Positions 23,805 to 34,274 of a DNA stretch of 64,000 nucleotides are shown in pieces (the first letter of the stretch is position 1; every line of letters starts with the position of its first letter). The notes beneath the pieces were generated by a model, which had not been told where the DNA came from, ran no database searches, and saw only the letters and a program-made list of their open reading frames with translations. Origin of the DNA: Prosthecodimorpha hirschii (GTDB taxonomy: Bacteria; Pseudomonadota; Alphaproteobacteria; Rhizobiales; Ancalomicrobiaceae); NCBI RefSeq assembly GCF_001305515.1, contig NZ_LJYW01000001.1:482307-546306 (forward strand). Direction: 5' to 3'. The position numbers and the translations under genes were made by a program.

Positions 23805-25925
23805 TCAGGACTTGTCGCCCATCCATCCGAACAGGATATGGCGCACCGTCGCCTCGAGCCGGATCAAGTGGTTGCGCAGTCGGCGGCCGCCGGTCAGGGA
23901 CCGGGCCGGCCCCGGCCCGAGAGCCTCGATCCGCCGCACCAGATCCTCCGCCTCGCAGGGAATTCCGGTCTGCGGATCGAGATAGCGGGTATAGAGAAGG
24001 AAGATTGCGGCCAGCAGTTCGTCCCGGCTGAGCCGGCGGCTGCGACGCGGGATCGGCGCACGGTCCTCGGTCACCCCCCAGCCGGCATAGGCCGGCATAC
24101 CCCAGGAGACCACCTTGGCGCCGTAGAGCAAGGCCATCAGCCCGAGCGATGACGTGTTGACATGCACCTCCGCCGCAATCTCGAACAAAGCCGACATGTC
24201 GGGGTCGCACAGGATGAGATCGGCGTAGGGGCGCAGCGCGGCATGCGGGACCCAGCCGGCGCGACGGCGCGATTCCAGCCCCGGCGGCTCCATGAAGACC
24301 ACATAGGCGTCGGGTGCCTCGCGGCGCGCCGCGCGCAGCAGCGCCCGGTTGTTGCGGATCGCCGCCTGGCCCAGTCGCGTCTGAGCCTTGTTGAGCAGAT
24401 CGCCGACCACCACCACGACCGGCCGCCCCTCGGCACGGGCCAGTACGCTCGATTTGAGGTCCCCGCCGCTGGCCGCGGCGGCACGATCCAGCGCGACGAG
24501 GCGCTCGCCGAGATACGCCGCCCGGGCGACCAGGAGCGGGTCGAACGCGGCGGTATTGACCAGGTCTTCGAAACTCGATGCGCGCGTCGCATCATAGTCG
24601 ATGCCCAAATCGTCTTGGGCGATCGACGGAAGCGGGACGGCCTCGGTCGCCACCGCCCGCGCGTCCATCGCACCGGGGCCCAGCCGGGTCACGGCCAGTC
24701 CGCTCCGCCGGGCGGTCTCCTCCAATTGGGGATCGATCCGGTCGCCCCAGACGAGCAGTCCGGCCGAGAGCGCCGTCGCCAGTTCGATCGCTTCCGCCGG
24801 TTCGCAGAAACTGAGATGGCCGGGTCCGGCTTCGAAGAAGTTGCGCGCCACCACGCGCTTCTGGGTCGAAAAGCCGACCGCCACGAAATTGCGCGTCTCG
24901 ACGAGATAGCGGTCGCGCCAGGCCGCCAGCCGGTCCATGGCCGTCAAGGCCGACAACGTTTCGTCGCGCACCGGATCGGCATAGCGCGGATAGGCGACCA
25001 GCGCGGCGGCGGCCAGCATGTCGGCCGTAATGCCGTGCGTTCTGCGCTTCATCCAGGCCTGCGCCCGCGGCTCCGACCGGCTGTCGTCGGTCAGGCCCCA
25101 TCCGGCGTAGAAGGCGGCCGCGAAACAGCACACCTTCGCGCCGGCCATCAAAGCCTCGAAGCCGAAGCCGCTCGAAACCGTCCAGATCTCGTCGAACCAG
25201 GGCAGCAGTTCATAGGTGCCGAGATGCTCGCGCAGCACCTCCACGCCGTGACGGGCCGCATCCTGGTCGAGATAGCCGCGCGCGCGGCCGGCAATCACGT
25301 CCGGATGGGACTTGACCACGATGTCGGAGGCCTCGTAAGCGGCCAGCGCTTCCGACAGCATGCGCTGGAACGTGACGGCGGAGGCCCCCGCCCCGGCCAC
25401 GGACTGATCGTTGAAGGTCTGGTCGATCAGAAGCACGCGGCGCCGTCGACCGAGACGGTCGGCCGGGTGGCCTTTGCCGAGCGTATTGTACTTGGTCAGC
25501 CCCAGATCGACCATGCGCCGCCGCGCCTCGCGACCGGTCTCCATCAGGCCCGGATCGCCAGCGGATTGCGCGATCAGCGCTTCGAGACGGGAGGGCTGGC
25601 GCGCCTCGTAGTAGATGCCGAGATCGTCGAGCACGACCGAGATGGGCGGCGGTTTGACGACGCTGTTGCCGGCCGACCGGAGGAAGCCGTCCTCGAGGGC
25701 GATGTAGCGCAACCCATTGCGCGAGGCGAAGCCGCGCGCCCGGGTCGCCGTGGCCTTGAATCCCCAGCCGACCACCGCATCCAGGTCCGACGGGTTTGCA
25801 CGTGCTCGCGGTCGGGGCACGAACGTCTCGACCCCGAGCAGTATTCCGAGAGTCGGGATCTCTATGATCCCACGTGAAAAAGCCGTGACGCGCCGTAGCT
25901 TCAACGCCTCCAGTCCGGTCGTCAC
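23805..25925 (-). CDS. kpsC: capsular polysaccharide beta-Kdo transferase, KpsC/RkpJ-like
   Basis: A ~706-residue protein with two tandem homologous halves, as in KpsC (dual beta-Kdo transferases that build the poly-Kdo linker on the lipid anchor of group 2-type capsules). The N half has GWGFKATATRARGFA, YIALEDGFLRS, a DQTFNDQSVAG segment and CFAAAFYAGWGLTDD. The C half has GRPVVVVVGDLLNKAQ, HVNTSSLGLMALLYGAKVV and WGMPAYAGWGVTED. No signal peptide, so cytoplasmic. The open frame extends to GTG 26072, but the first 49 residues look non-homologous; GTG 25925 follows AAAGGGAAACGGG and was chosen. It is divergent from the rkpA/rkpG pair, a gene combination known from the Sinorhizobium rkp-1 K-antigen region. 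Confidence 0.85.
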   Translation of the reverse strand: MTTGLEALKLRRVTAFSRGIIEIPTLGILLGVETFVPRPRARANPSDLDAVVGWGFKATATRARGFASRNGLRYIALEDGFLRSAGNSVVKPPPISVVLDDLGIYYEARQPSRLEALIAQSAGDPGLMETGREARRRMVDLGLTKYNTLGKGHPADRLGRRRRVLLIDQTFNDQSVAGAGASAVTFQRMLSEALAAYEASDIVVKSHPDVIAGRARGYLDQDAARHGVEVLREHLGTYELLPWFDEIWTVSSGFGFEALMAGAKVCCFAAAFYAGWGLTDDSRSEPRAQAWMKRRTHGITADMLAAAALVAYPRYADPVRDETLSALTAMDRLAAWRDRYLVETRNFVAVGFSTQKRVVARNFFEAGPGHLSFCEPAEAIELATALSAGLLVWGDRIDPQLEETARRSGLAVTRLGPGAMDARAVATEAVPLPSIAQDDLGIDYDATRASSFEDLVNTAAFDPLLVARAAYLGERLVALDRAAAASGGDLKSSVLARAEGRPVVVVVGDLLNKAQTRLGQAAIRNNRALLRAARREAPDAYVVFMEPPGLESRRRAGWVPHAALRPYADLILCDPDMSALFEIAAEVHVNTSSLGLMALLYGAKVVSWGMPAYAGWGVTEDRAPIPRRSRRLSRDELLAAIFLLYTRYLDPQTGIPCEAEDLVRRIEALGPGPARSLTGGRRLRNHLIRLEATVRHILFGWMGDKS

Positions 25926-26660
25926 AGCACCCGTTTCCCTTTGTGTGTCGTCCTGCAAGCAGGCCTTGGCGAAGTCCCGAACCTGACGAACGGCCGACAA
26001 TCGGGCCGAACTTAATCTGCCGCCAGCGACGCGTCCACACCCGGAAAGGGCGCGAGAGGGGGAAAGGATCACATATCAGAAGATGCAAATTTGCAGAATC
26101 GATGATGTGACGTGTCGCCGGGAGGCGCCAATATCGTTTCGGTCAAAGGCGAGCTCAGGAACGCAGATCGTGGTCGCGCCGGTCTGGCAGGAACGCGCAT
26201 TCCGCACGGATTCGAAAGCCGGGTCGGCAAACCCGGCCGTACCCGACGGTGTCCGCCATAGTCGGACGATGCTTCCGCCAGAGATGCATCCCCCGTCGAT
26301 CGCCGACAGCGACGGCAGCCCCGACGTCGCCCGGGGTGCCGTACCGCCTGTGCGGATTCGGAACTCTGAAAACGACGGCACCGTAAACCGAACATTGCTG
26401 GGGACCATTACAGTTTCGATAGAAACCGTGATCAGTCCGCAGTTGCGACCATCGCACCCGATGGGGTATCACCCGGACGGGGTCCATGCGCACTTGATCG
26501 AAAACCCAGTGACGGGACGCTGATTCCTTCGCGCGGATCGGCGGTTAAGGACAGTCGGACGGTGGCGAACTGGGCGCCCGAGGGTCCGGCAGTCGATTCG
26601 CTCGGCCCGGATGGGACGGCGGCGAGACTGACGTCCCTTGGCGGACGCGAATGAGAGCGA
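25926..26660. other. divergent intergenic region between kpsC and rkpA
   Basis: About 600-735 bp depending on the kpsC start. No credible coding signal; the open frames here lack codon bias and homologous motifs. It presumably contains both promoters. A small hairpin GTTTC-GATA-GAAAC lies at about 26412-26425. Confidence 0.4.
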
Positions 26661-29600
26661 ATGACGGCGAACCGATTGACCATGGCTGACCGAGAAACCG
26701 AAATCGCGATCGTCGGTTACGCATGCCGGCTGCCTTCGGCACCGGACGTGCCTTCGTTCTGGACGCTCCTCAACGAACGCCGCTGCGCCGTCACCCGGAT
26801 CAGCTCGGATCGCTTCGCGACCGAACGCTTTCTGCATCCGAACAAGAATGTCTGGGGCAAGAGCTACACGTTCTCGGCGGGTATCGTCGAAGACGTGTTC
26901 GATTTCGACCCGGGCTTCTTCGGCATCAGCCCGCGCGAGGCGATCCAGATGGATCCGCAGCAGCGCATGCTGCTGCAGGTGACCTACGAGGCGCTGGAAC
27001 ATGCCGGCATGCGGCCGTCGCGCCTGACCGGCGAGCGCGTCGGAGTCTATATCGGCGCCTCGTCGTCGGACTACATGAACCGCTTCTATTTCGATCCGGC
27101 GGCGATCGATGCCCAGTTCATGACCGGCAACACGCTGTCGATCATCTCGAACCGGATTTCCTACATATTCGATCTGCGTGGCCCGAGCTTCACGGTCGAT
27201 ACCGCCTGCTCCTCCTCGCTCGTCGCCATGCACGAGGCCGCCGAGGCCATCCGCTCCGGCCGGATCGATACCGCCATCGTGGGCGGCGTGAACGTGCTCG
27301 GCTCGCCTGTGCCCTTCATCGGCTTCGCCCGCGCCTCGATGCTGTCGCCGACCGGCCTGTGCCGCGCCTTCGACGCGGCCGGGGACGGCTATGTGCGCTC
27401 CGAAGGCGCCGTCGCCATGGTGCTGAAGGCCGCCCCGAAGGCGCGTGCCGACGGCGACCGCATCCGCGCGACCATCGTCGGCACCGGCATCAATTCCGAC
27501 GGCCGCACGGTCGGCCTGTCGCTGCCCTCCTCGGACATGCAGGCCGCCCTCCTGGAGGAGGTCTATTCCCGCTTCGGCATCGATCCGGAAGACCTGGCCT
27601 TCGTCGAGGCCCATGGCACGGGCACCCGCGTCGGCGATCCGGCGGAGGCCGGCGCGCTCGGCCGCAAGCTCGGCCAGCGGCGCCAGCGCGTTCTGCCGGT
27701 CGGTTCGGTCAAGACCAATGTCGGCCATCTTGAGCCGGCCTCGGGCGTGGCCGGCATGCTGAAGTCGATCCTGGCGCTTGAGAACGAAGTGCTGCCGGCG
27801 TCGCTGCACTTCCAGACCCCGAACCCAGACATCCCCTTCGGCGACCTGAATCTTTCCGTGGCCAGCGAGCCCGTCGCCATTCCGCGCGGTGGCCGTCCGC
27901 GCCACGCCGGCATCAATTCGTTCGGCTTCGGCGGCGCCAATGCCCATGTGGTCATCCGCGAGGGCGAACCGGTCCGCACGGCCGAGACGGCGTCCGGCCC
28001 GACGCCGCTGGTGGTTTCCGCCCATAGCCGCGACTCGCTGAAGACCTTGGTTGCGGGCTATCGCGACCGTCTGGCCGCCGCGACGCCGGCCGGCGCGCAG
28101 GCCCTTCTGGCCGCCGCCGCCCATGGTCGCGACCGCCACGAGCACCGCATCGTCACCTTGCCGATGGCGCGCGACCAGATGGTCGGCGCGCTCGACGAAT
28201 GGCTCGCCGGCAACCGCTCGGCGCAGATCGTCGATGCCCGCGCGCCGGTCCGCGAGGGCGGCCTGGCCTTCGTCTTCTCCGGCAACGGCTCGCAATGGGC
28301 CGGCATGGGGCGCGTCGCCTACCGGGTCAATGCGGACTTCCAGAAGGCCTTCGAGAAGGTCGACCGGGTGTTCATGGGCCGCGCCGGCTGGTCGCTGTTG
28401 ACCACCATGTTCTCCGAGGAGATCGAGAACGAGATCGAGCGGACCGAAGTGGCGCAGCCGCTTCTGTTCGGCGTGCAGGTCGCGCTGGTCGAGGCGCTCG
28501 CCATGCGCGGCATCCGCCCCCGGGCGGTCGTCGGCCACAGCGTGGGCGAAGTCGCCTCCGCCTGGGCGGCCGGCGCCCTCGATCTTTCGGACGCGGTCAA
28601 GGTCATCCATGCCCGCTCGACCCACCAGGAGATCACCCGCCATCTCGGCGGCATGGCCGCCCTGCTGATGCCGGCCGCGGAGGCCGAGAAGGCGATCGCG
28701 GAAGCCGGCTACCCGGGCATCGAGATCGCGGCCATCAACAGCCCGCGCGGCGTGACCATTTCGGGCCGGATCGACTCTCTCGACCAGTTCCTGAAATTCG
28801 CCCGCTCCAAGCGCTGGGCCTTCAAGCGGCTCGATCTCGACTATCCGTTCCATTGCGCGCTGGTCGATCCGATCCGGCAGCCGCTGATGCAGACGCTGGC
28901 CGATATCCGCCCGCATGCGTCGAAGATTCCGTTCTATTCCACCGTCAAGGGCGGGATCGTGCCCGGCGAGGCGCTCGACGCGCAGTACTGGTGGGAGAAC
29001 GTGCGCCAGCCGGTCGCCTTCGAGGCCGGCGTCAAGGCGCTGACCGAAGACGGCTATCGGGTGTTCCTCGAGATCGGCCCGCGTCCGGTGCTCGGCGCCT
29101 ATGTCAACGACATCCTGAAGGAGGCGAGCCTCACCGGCGCCGCCCTGTCATCGCTCGACCGCGCCGATTCCGAAGCCGTCGATCCGATCGCCCGCATCGC
29201 GGCGGGCGTTGTCGCCCATGGTGCGGCGGTCGACGATCGTGCGCTGTTCGGGTCCGGCCCGCGCACGGCCGATCTGCCCGCCTATGCCTGGCAGAATCAG
29301 GCCTACAAGCTCGACCTGACGCCCGAAGCCCTGTCGACCTACCGGCCGACCGCCCATCCGCTGATCGGCCTGTCCGACCGCAAGGGTGGCCCGGTCTTCT
29401 TCAATCACCTCGATACCGAACTGCAGCCCTGGCTGGCGGACCACAAGGTGGACGGCGCCATCGTGGTGCCGGCCGCAGGCCTGGCCGAGATGGCGCTCGC
29501 CGCGGGACGGGAACTGATCGGCACCGACCGGATCGAGCTCAAGGACTTCGACATCGTTCGGGCCCTGGTAATCGAGCCGTCCGAGCCGCGCGAAGTGGCC

Positions 29601-32600
29601 GTGCGGGTTTCGAACGACGGCATGGTGGTCGAGATTTTGAGCCGCCATCGGCTGACCGGCGACGATTGGAGCCTGCATGCCCGCGGCGCGCTGACCAGCG
29701 TTCCGGTCGAGTCCATGCCGGCCCCGGCCGCGACCGGCCCGGCACGGCGGACCATGGCGTCGGCGGAGCTCTATCGTCTGACCGAGACCTTCGGCCTGCA
29801 ATACGGCCCGGCCTTCCGCCGCGCCGCCAGCGTCGACGTGATCGACGACAAGACCGCCACCATCCGGTTCGCCGGTCCGCAGGCCCCGCTCGACGAGCAG
29901 GGATACCTGTTGCATCCGACGCTGCTCGATTCCGCCTTCCACGGCCTCTTCGCGCTCCTCGCCGAGCGCGGCATGGGCGGCCGCCAGCAGAGCTTCCTGC
30001 CGACCCGGCTCGGCTCCCTGCGCATCTTCGCAGCCGGCGCGCCGGTCGCCTCGGCGCGCCTCGAACTGACCAAGGGCTCGGTCAAGTCGATCGAGGCCGC
30101 CTTTACGCTGGTCGATGCGGCCGGCGCCGTGGTCGCCTCGCTGACCGGTGCCCGCTTCTCCGCCGTCCAGCTGTCCCGCGAAGCGACCCTCGACGACTTC
30201 GTCTACCGCACCGTGCCGGTCCGGTTGCCGCAGGACGGCCTGGCGTCGGCGGTGGAAGCCGCGTGGCCGGAAGGCCCGGCGGCCGCGGCCGAACGGCTCC
30301 GCCTCGCCGCGGAGGACGGCCCCTCCGATCCCGCGGAAGGCCGCATCCTGGTCGATGCCGCCCTCACCTATCTGGCGGCCGCCGTCATCGGCCGCATCGT
30401 CGGCGCCGATCGCGACGGCTTCCAGATCGCCGACCTGGTCGGCCAGGGCCGCGTCCACGCCGAGATGCGCCCGCTCTTTGCCCGCCTGCTCGCCGCGCTC
30501 GAAGAGGACGGTCAGGCCAGCCAGTCCGATGGACGCTGGCGCCTGGAGGACGCGTCCGACAATCCCTCGGTCGACAGTCTGATCCGGACCATCGTCGCCG
30601 ACCAGCCGGCCTGGATCGCCGAAGCCACCATGCTGTCGCGCCTCGCCGATGTCCTGGAGCGGCGGTTGGTCGAGGGCGGCAGCGATCCGATCGGCTCGGA
30701 AGCGATGCGCGATCATCTGGCCAGCGGCTCGCCGAGCTTCGCGCCGATCGCCGCGACCGTCGCCCGCCTCGTAGAGGATCTCGTCGCAACCGCCCCGAAG
30801 GACCGGCCGCTGTCGATCCTGGTGCTCGGTGCCGAAAACCAGGGTCTCGTCCGCCGCATTCTGGCCGCGCTCGACCCGGAGACCGGTTCGGTCACGCTGA
30901 CCGATCCCGATCCGTCGGTGCTGGAGCGTGCGCGCCTGCTGATCGGTCATCACACGCTTCTGAAGACCGCCGAATGGGCGAGCTTCGACGGCGAGAACGG
31001 CATCCGCTACGACCTCGCCGTTTCCGCGGATGCGGCCCATCGCTGGCCGGATCTGGCCGCGACCCTGTCGCTGCTCGGCCGCGGCATCGCGCCCGGCGGT
31101 GCCATTGCGCTGTGCGAACCGGAAGGCCGGCCCTTCGTGGATGCCCTGCGCGGCATCTCGGCGGACTGGTGGCGCTCGTCGGCCGATCCGGATCGCCCGG
31201 TCGGTCGCCTGCCCGACCGTCGCAACCGTTGGTCCAACGTCGCCGCCCAGGCGGGCTTCCGCAACGTGCATGTCGATCATGCGCTCGACGGGGCCACGGC
31301 CGCGTTCCTGATCACCGGCATCGCACCGGAGGCGCCGGCCGCCACCGAGGCGCCGGCCCCGGTGCGCAAGCCGGTCGTGCTGGTCACCAATGGCGAGGGT
31401 CGCGGTCGCGCCCTCTCCGATGCCCTGGTCGCCCAGTTGAACGGCGGCCGTCGTCCGGTGAAGATCCTGATCGATCACCTGCCGTCCGACGAGGCGCATC
31501 CGCCGGCCGCCTATTCGACCAAGGTCGTGCCGCTCGACGGCACGCCGGAAGCCGACGCGAAACTGCGCGATGCCCTGCCGGAGGGCGACTTCGAGGTCGT
31601 CTTCGCCTATGGCGCCTCGGCCCCCGAGGATGACGCGGAAGCCGCCGTGCTGGCGCGCACCGCGGCTTTCGGCTCCCTCGCCCGTGCGCTCGGCACGCGC
31701 GAAGTGCGCGTCTGGACGATCGCACCGGGTGCCGCCCAGTCGATCGTCGGCGTCGCGACCCACCGTCCGGCCCAGGCCGGCCTCTGGGGTTTCGCCCGCG
31801 TCGTCGCCAACGAGCATCCCAATCTCGACATCCGCCAGATCGACCCGTCGCCGTCGCTGGCGCCGTCCGAGACGGCGATCCGGATCGCCCACGAGATCGA
31901 GAATGCCGGTGCGGAGCACGAGATCGTGCTCGACGCCGACCGCCGCTCGGCGCTGCGCGTGGTGCGCGGCGGCCTGATCGGCGAGACCAGCCTTGCCGGC
32001 GTCAGCGGTCCTCTGACCCGGCGCCTGGACATCGCCGGCCAGGGCTCGCTCGATCGTCTGACCTGGTCGACCGTGGCGAGGACCGCGCCCGGCGCGGGCG
32101 AGATCGAGATCGAGATCCGCGCGACCGGTCTCAACTTCCGCGACGTGATGTGGGCCATGGGCCTGCTGCCGCCCGAGGCGCTCGAGGACGGCTTCGCCGG
32201 CCCGACGCTCGGCATGGAATGCGCCGGTGTGGTCAGCGCGGTCGGCCCGGGCGTGACCGGCTTCAAGGTCGGCGACCCCTGCGTCGCCTTCGCGGCGGCG
32301 GCCTTTGCCGGCCATGTCACGGTGCCGGCCCATGCGGTCGCCCCGCTGATGGCGCAGATGTCGTTCGAGGCGGCGGCGACGATCCCGGTCGCCTTCCTGA
32401 CCTCCTACTATGCGCTGGTGCATCTCGCCCGCCTCGAAGAGGGCGAGACGGTGCTGGTCCATGGCGGCGCCGGCGGCGTCGGCTTGGCCGCCCTGCAGAT
32501 CGCCAAGTCGCATGGCGCGACCGTGATCGCCACGGCCGGCAGCCGCGAGAAGCGGGTGCTGCTGGAGACGCTCGGTGCCGACCATGTGCTCGATTCGCGC

Positions 32601-34274
32601 AGTCTGGCCTTCGCCGACGAGGTGATGCGCCTGACCGGCGGCCAAGGCGTCGACGTGGTGCTGAACTCGCTCGCCGGCGAGGCGATGGAGCGTTCGGTCC
32701 AGGTGCTGAAGCCGTTCGGCCGCTTCCTGGAACTCGGCAAGCGCGACTTCTACGGCAACACCCGGCTCGGCCTGCGGCCGTTCCGCCAGAATCTGAGCTA
32801 TTTCGGCATCGACGCCGACCAGCTGCTGACCCGTCAGCTGAAGCTGGCCGAGCGGCTGTTCCGCAACCTGATGCGCCTGTTCGAGGACGGCTCGCTGACC
32901 GCGCTGCCGTTCCGCGCCTTCGCGGCCGAGGATGCCACGGCAGCCTTCCGGCTGATGCAGCAGGCCGGCCATATCGGCAAGATCGTGATCACCCCGCCGG
33001 CGGTGCCGGCGGTCTCGGCCACGCCGACGGCGCCGGGCTTCCAGGTCTCGGCCGAGGGCCGCTACCTGATCGTCGGCGGCCTGGGCGGGTTCGGCCTCGG
33101 CCTCGCCCGGCGGCTCGCCCAGCGCGGCGCGCGCCACCTCGTCCTGATCGGCCGGCGCGGGCTCGTCGAAGGCGATGCCATCGAGATCGTGCGCGAGATC
33201 GAAGAGATGGGCGCCACGGTCGAGACCATGGCGGTCGATGCGGCCGATCCGAAGGCCGTCGAGGCGCTGCTTGCCCGGCTCGCCGCCGGCGGTCCGCCGC
33301 TCAAGGGCCTGTTCCACACCGCCATGGTGCTGGACGATGCCCTGGTGCAGAACCTGACTCCGGAACGCATCCGCACCGTCCTGCACCCGAAGGTCGCCTC
33401 GGCGGCGATCCTCGACCGGGCGACGCGCGGGCTCGATCTCGACTGCTTCGTGCTGTTCTCGTCGGCGACGACCATCGTCGGCAATCCCGGTCAGGCCAAC
33501 TACGTGGCCGCCAACGCCTATCTCGAAGCCCTGGCGCGCAAGCGCCGCTCCGAGGGCCTTGCCGGCCTGGCGGTGGCGTGGGGCGCGATCGGCGATGCGG
33601 GCTATCTCGCCCGCAACACGCAGGTCAACGAGATGCTGGCGCGCAAACTCGGCCGCAGTGCCCTGAAGGTCGAAGAGGCGCTCGACGGCCTCGAGGCCCT
33701 GATGGCGCTCGATCCGACCGCCATGGACAAGGCCGCGATCGGCTTTGCCCGCATCGACTGGGCGTCGGCCTCGAAGGAACTGAAGCTGGTCTCGACGCCG
33801 CTCTTCGCCGATCTCGGCGACCTCGGCGCGACGGAAAGCGCGGAGGGCGGCGACCAGGCCGCGCGCGAGGAGATCATGGCCCTGCCGCCGGCCGAGGCGC
33901 TGGAGCGGGTGATCCGCCTGCTCGGAGCCGAGATCGGCCGCATTCTGCGCATGCCGGGCGACGATATCGACCGCCACAAGCCGCTCTCCGAAATCGGCAT
34001 GGACTCGCTGATGGCGCTCGAACTGCGCATGGCCGCCGAAAGCCGGCTCGGCGTGGAAATCCCGCTCATGTCGCTTGCCAACGGCGCTACGCTGCACGAT
34101 ATCGCCACCAAGATGGTGGCGCGGATCCAGGGCGGCGATGCGATGTCGGCGACCAGCGACACGGAGACGCTGGCCAATAGCCATACCGACTTCCAGGGCT
34201 CGACGGCGGAGGATCTCGCCGCCGTGGCCGAGGCGATCGAGCGGCGCGGCCAGACGATCAAGAAGGTGTTCTGA
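26661..34274 (+). CDS. rkpA: multimodular type I polyketide/fatty acid synthase, RkpA-like
   Basis: A 2537-residue single-module iterative synthase. KS (about 10-440) has DTACSSSL with Cys183, EAHGTGT (His318) and KTNVGHLEPASG (His356). AT has FSGNGSQW and GHSVGE (Ser near 630). DH has LADHKVDGAIVVPAAG (His near 928). A region around 1370-1550 resembles a methyltransferase, but its nucleotide-binding loop (SILVLGAENQGL) is not a good SAM motif. ER has VLVHGGAGGVGLAALQ (about 1930-1945). KR has YLIVGGLGGFGLGLA (near 2135) and GQANYVAANAYLEAL (near 2280). ACP has GMDSLMALE with Ser2449. There is no thioesterase. Full reduction implies a saturated acyl chain. Gene order with an alpha-oxoamine synthase and KpsC matches the rhizobial rkp-1 region. 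Its TGA shares a base with the next ATG. Confidence 0.9.
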   Translation: MTANRLTMADRETEIAIVGYACRLPSAPDVPSFWTLLNERRCAVTRISSDRFATERFLHPNKNVWGKSYTFSAGIVEDVFDFDPGFFGISPREAIQMDPQQRMLLQVTYEALEHAGMRPSRLTGERVGVYIGASSSDYMNRFYFDPAAIDAQFMTGNTLSIISNRISYIFDLRGPSFTVDTACSSSLVAMHEAAEAIRSGRIDTAIVGGVNVLGSPVPFIGFARASMLSPTGLCRAFDAAGDGYVRSEGAVAMVLKAAPKARADGDRIRATIVGTGINSDGRTVGLSLPSSDMQAALLEEVYSRFGIDPEDLAFVEAHGTGTRVGDPAEAGALGRKLGQRRQRVLPVGSVKTNVGHLEPASGVAGMLKSILALENEVLPASLHFQTPNPDIPFGDLNLSVASEPVAIPRGGRPRHAGINSFGFGGANAHVVIREGEPVRTAETASGPTPLVVSAHSRDSLKTLVAGYRDRLAAATPAGAQALLAAAAHGRDRHEHRIVTLPMARDQMVGALDEWLAGNRSAQIVDARAPVREGGLAFVFSGNGSQWAGMGRVAYRVNADFQKAFEKVDRVFMGRAGWSLLTTMFSEEIENEIERTEVAQPLLFGVQVALVEALAMRGIRPRAVVGHSVGEVASAWAAGALDLSDAVKVIHARSTHQEITRHLGGMAALLMPAAEAEKAIAEAGYPGIEIAAINSPRGVTISGRIDSLDQFLKFARSKRWAFKRLDLDYPFHCALVDPIRQPLMQTLADIRPHASKIPFYSTVKGGIVPGEALDAQYWWENVRQPVAFEAGVKALTEDGYRVFLEIGPRPVLGAYVNDILKEASLTGAALSSLDRADSEAVDPIARIAAGVVAHGAAVDDRALFGSGPRTADLPAYAWQNQAYKLDLTPEALSTYRPTAHPLIGLSDRKGGPVFFNHLDTELQPWLADHKVDGAIVVPAAGLAEMALAAGRELIGTDRIELKDFDIVRALVIEPSEPREVAVRVSNDGMVVEILSRHRLTGDDWSLHARGALTSVPVESMPAPAATGPARRTMASAELYRLTETFGLQYGPAFRRAASVDVIDDKTATIRFAGPQAPLDEQGYLLHPTLLDSAFHGLFALLAERGMGGRQQSFLPTRLGSLRIFAAGAPVASARLELTKGSVKSIEAAFTLVDAAGAVVASLTGARFSAVQLSREATLDDFVYRTVPVRLPQDGLASAVEAAWPEGPAAAAERLRLAAEDGPSDPAEGRILVDAALTYLAAAVIGRIVGADRDGFQIADLVGQGRVHAEMRPLFARLLAALEEDGQASQSDGRWRLEDASDNPSVDSLIRTIVADQPAWIAEATMLSRLADVLERRLVEGGSDPIGSEAMRDHLASGSPSFAPIAATVARLVEDLVATAPKDRPLSILVLGAENQGLVRRILAALDPETGSVTLTDPDPSVLERARLLIGHHTLLKTAEWASFDGENGIRYDLAVSADAAHRWPDLAATLSLLGRGIAPGGAIALCEPEGRPFVDALRGISADWWRSSADPDRPVGRLPDRRNRWSNVAAQAGFRNVHVDHALDGATAAFLITGIAPEAPAATEAPAPVRKPVVLVTNGEGRGRALSDALVAQLNGGRRPVKILIDHLPSDEAHPPAAYSTKVVPLDGTPEADAKLRDALPEGDFEVVFAYGASAPEDDAEAAVLARTAAFGSLARALGTREVRVWTIAPGAAQSIVGVATHRPAQAGLWGFARVVANEHPNLDIRQIDPSPSLAPSETAIRIAHEIENAGAEHEIVLDADRRSALRVVRGGLIGETSLAGVSGPLTRRLDIAGQGSLDRLTWSTVARTAPGAGEIEIEIRATGLNFRDVMWAMGLLPPEALEDGFAGPTLGMECAGVVSAVGPGVTGFKVGDPCVAFAAAAFAGHVTVPAHAVAPLMAQMSFEAAATIPVAFLTSYYALVHLARLEEGETVLVHGGAGGVGLAALQIAKSHGATVIATAGSREKRVLLETLGADHVLDSRSLAFADEVMRLTGGQGVDVVLNSLAGEAMERSVQVLKPFGRFLELGKRDFYGNTRLGLRPFRQNLSYFGIDADQLLTRQLKLAERLFRNLMRLFEDGSLTALPFRAFAAEDATAAFRLMQQAGHIGKIVITPPAVPAVSATPTAPGFQVSAEGRYLIVGGLGGFGLGLARRLAQRGARHLVLIGRRGLVEGDAIEIVREIEEMGATVETMAVDAADPKAVEALLARLAAGGPPLKGLFHTAMVLDDALVQNLTPERIRTVLHPKVASAAILDRATRGLDLDCFVLFSSATTIVGNPGQANYVAANAYLEALARKRRSEGLAGLAVAWGAIGDAGYLARNTQVNEMLARKLGRSALKVEEALDGLEALMALDPTAMDKAAIGFARIDWASASKELKLVSTPLFADLGDLGATESAEGGDQAAREEIMALPPAEALERVIRLLGAEIGRILRMPGDDIDRHKPLSEIGMDSLMALELRMAAESRLGVEIPLMSLANGATLHDIATKMVARIQGGDAMSATSDTETLANSHTDFQGSTAEDLAAVAEAIERRGQTIKKVF

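Noticed and set aside
26083-26523. 146-codon frame between kpsC and rkpA
   Set aside because: No ribosome binding site, no homologous motif, atypical codon use; it lies in the divergent promoter region.
28199-31633. 1144-codon plus-strand frame inside rkpA in another frame
   Set aside because: Arg/Pro/Gly-rich shadow of the synthase with no recognisable domain; the rkpA frame carries all catalytic motifs without interruption.
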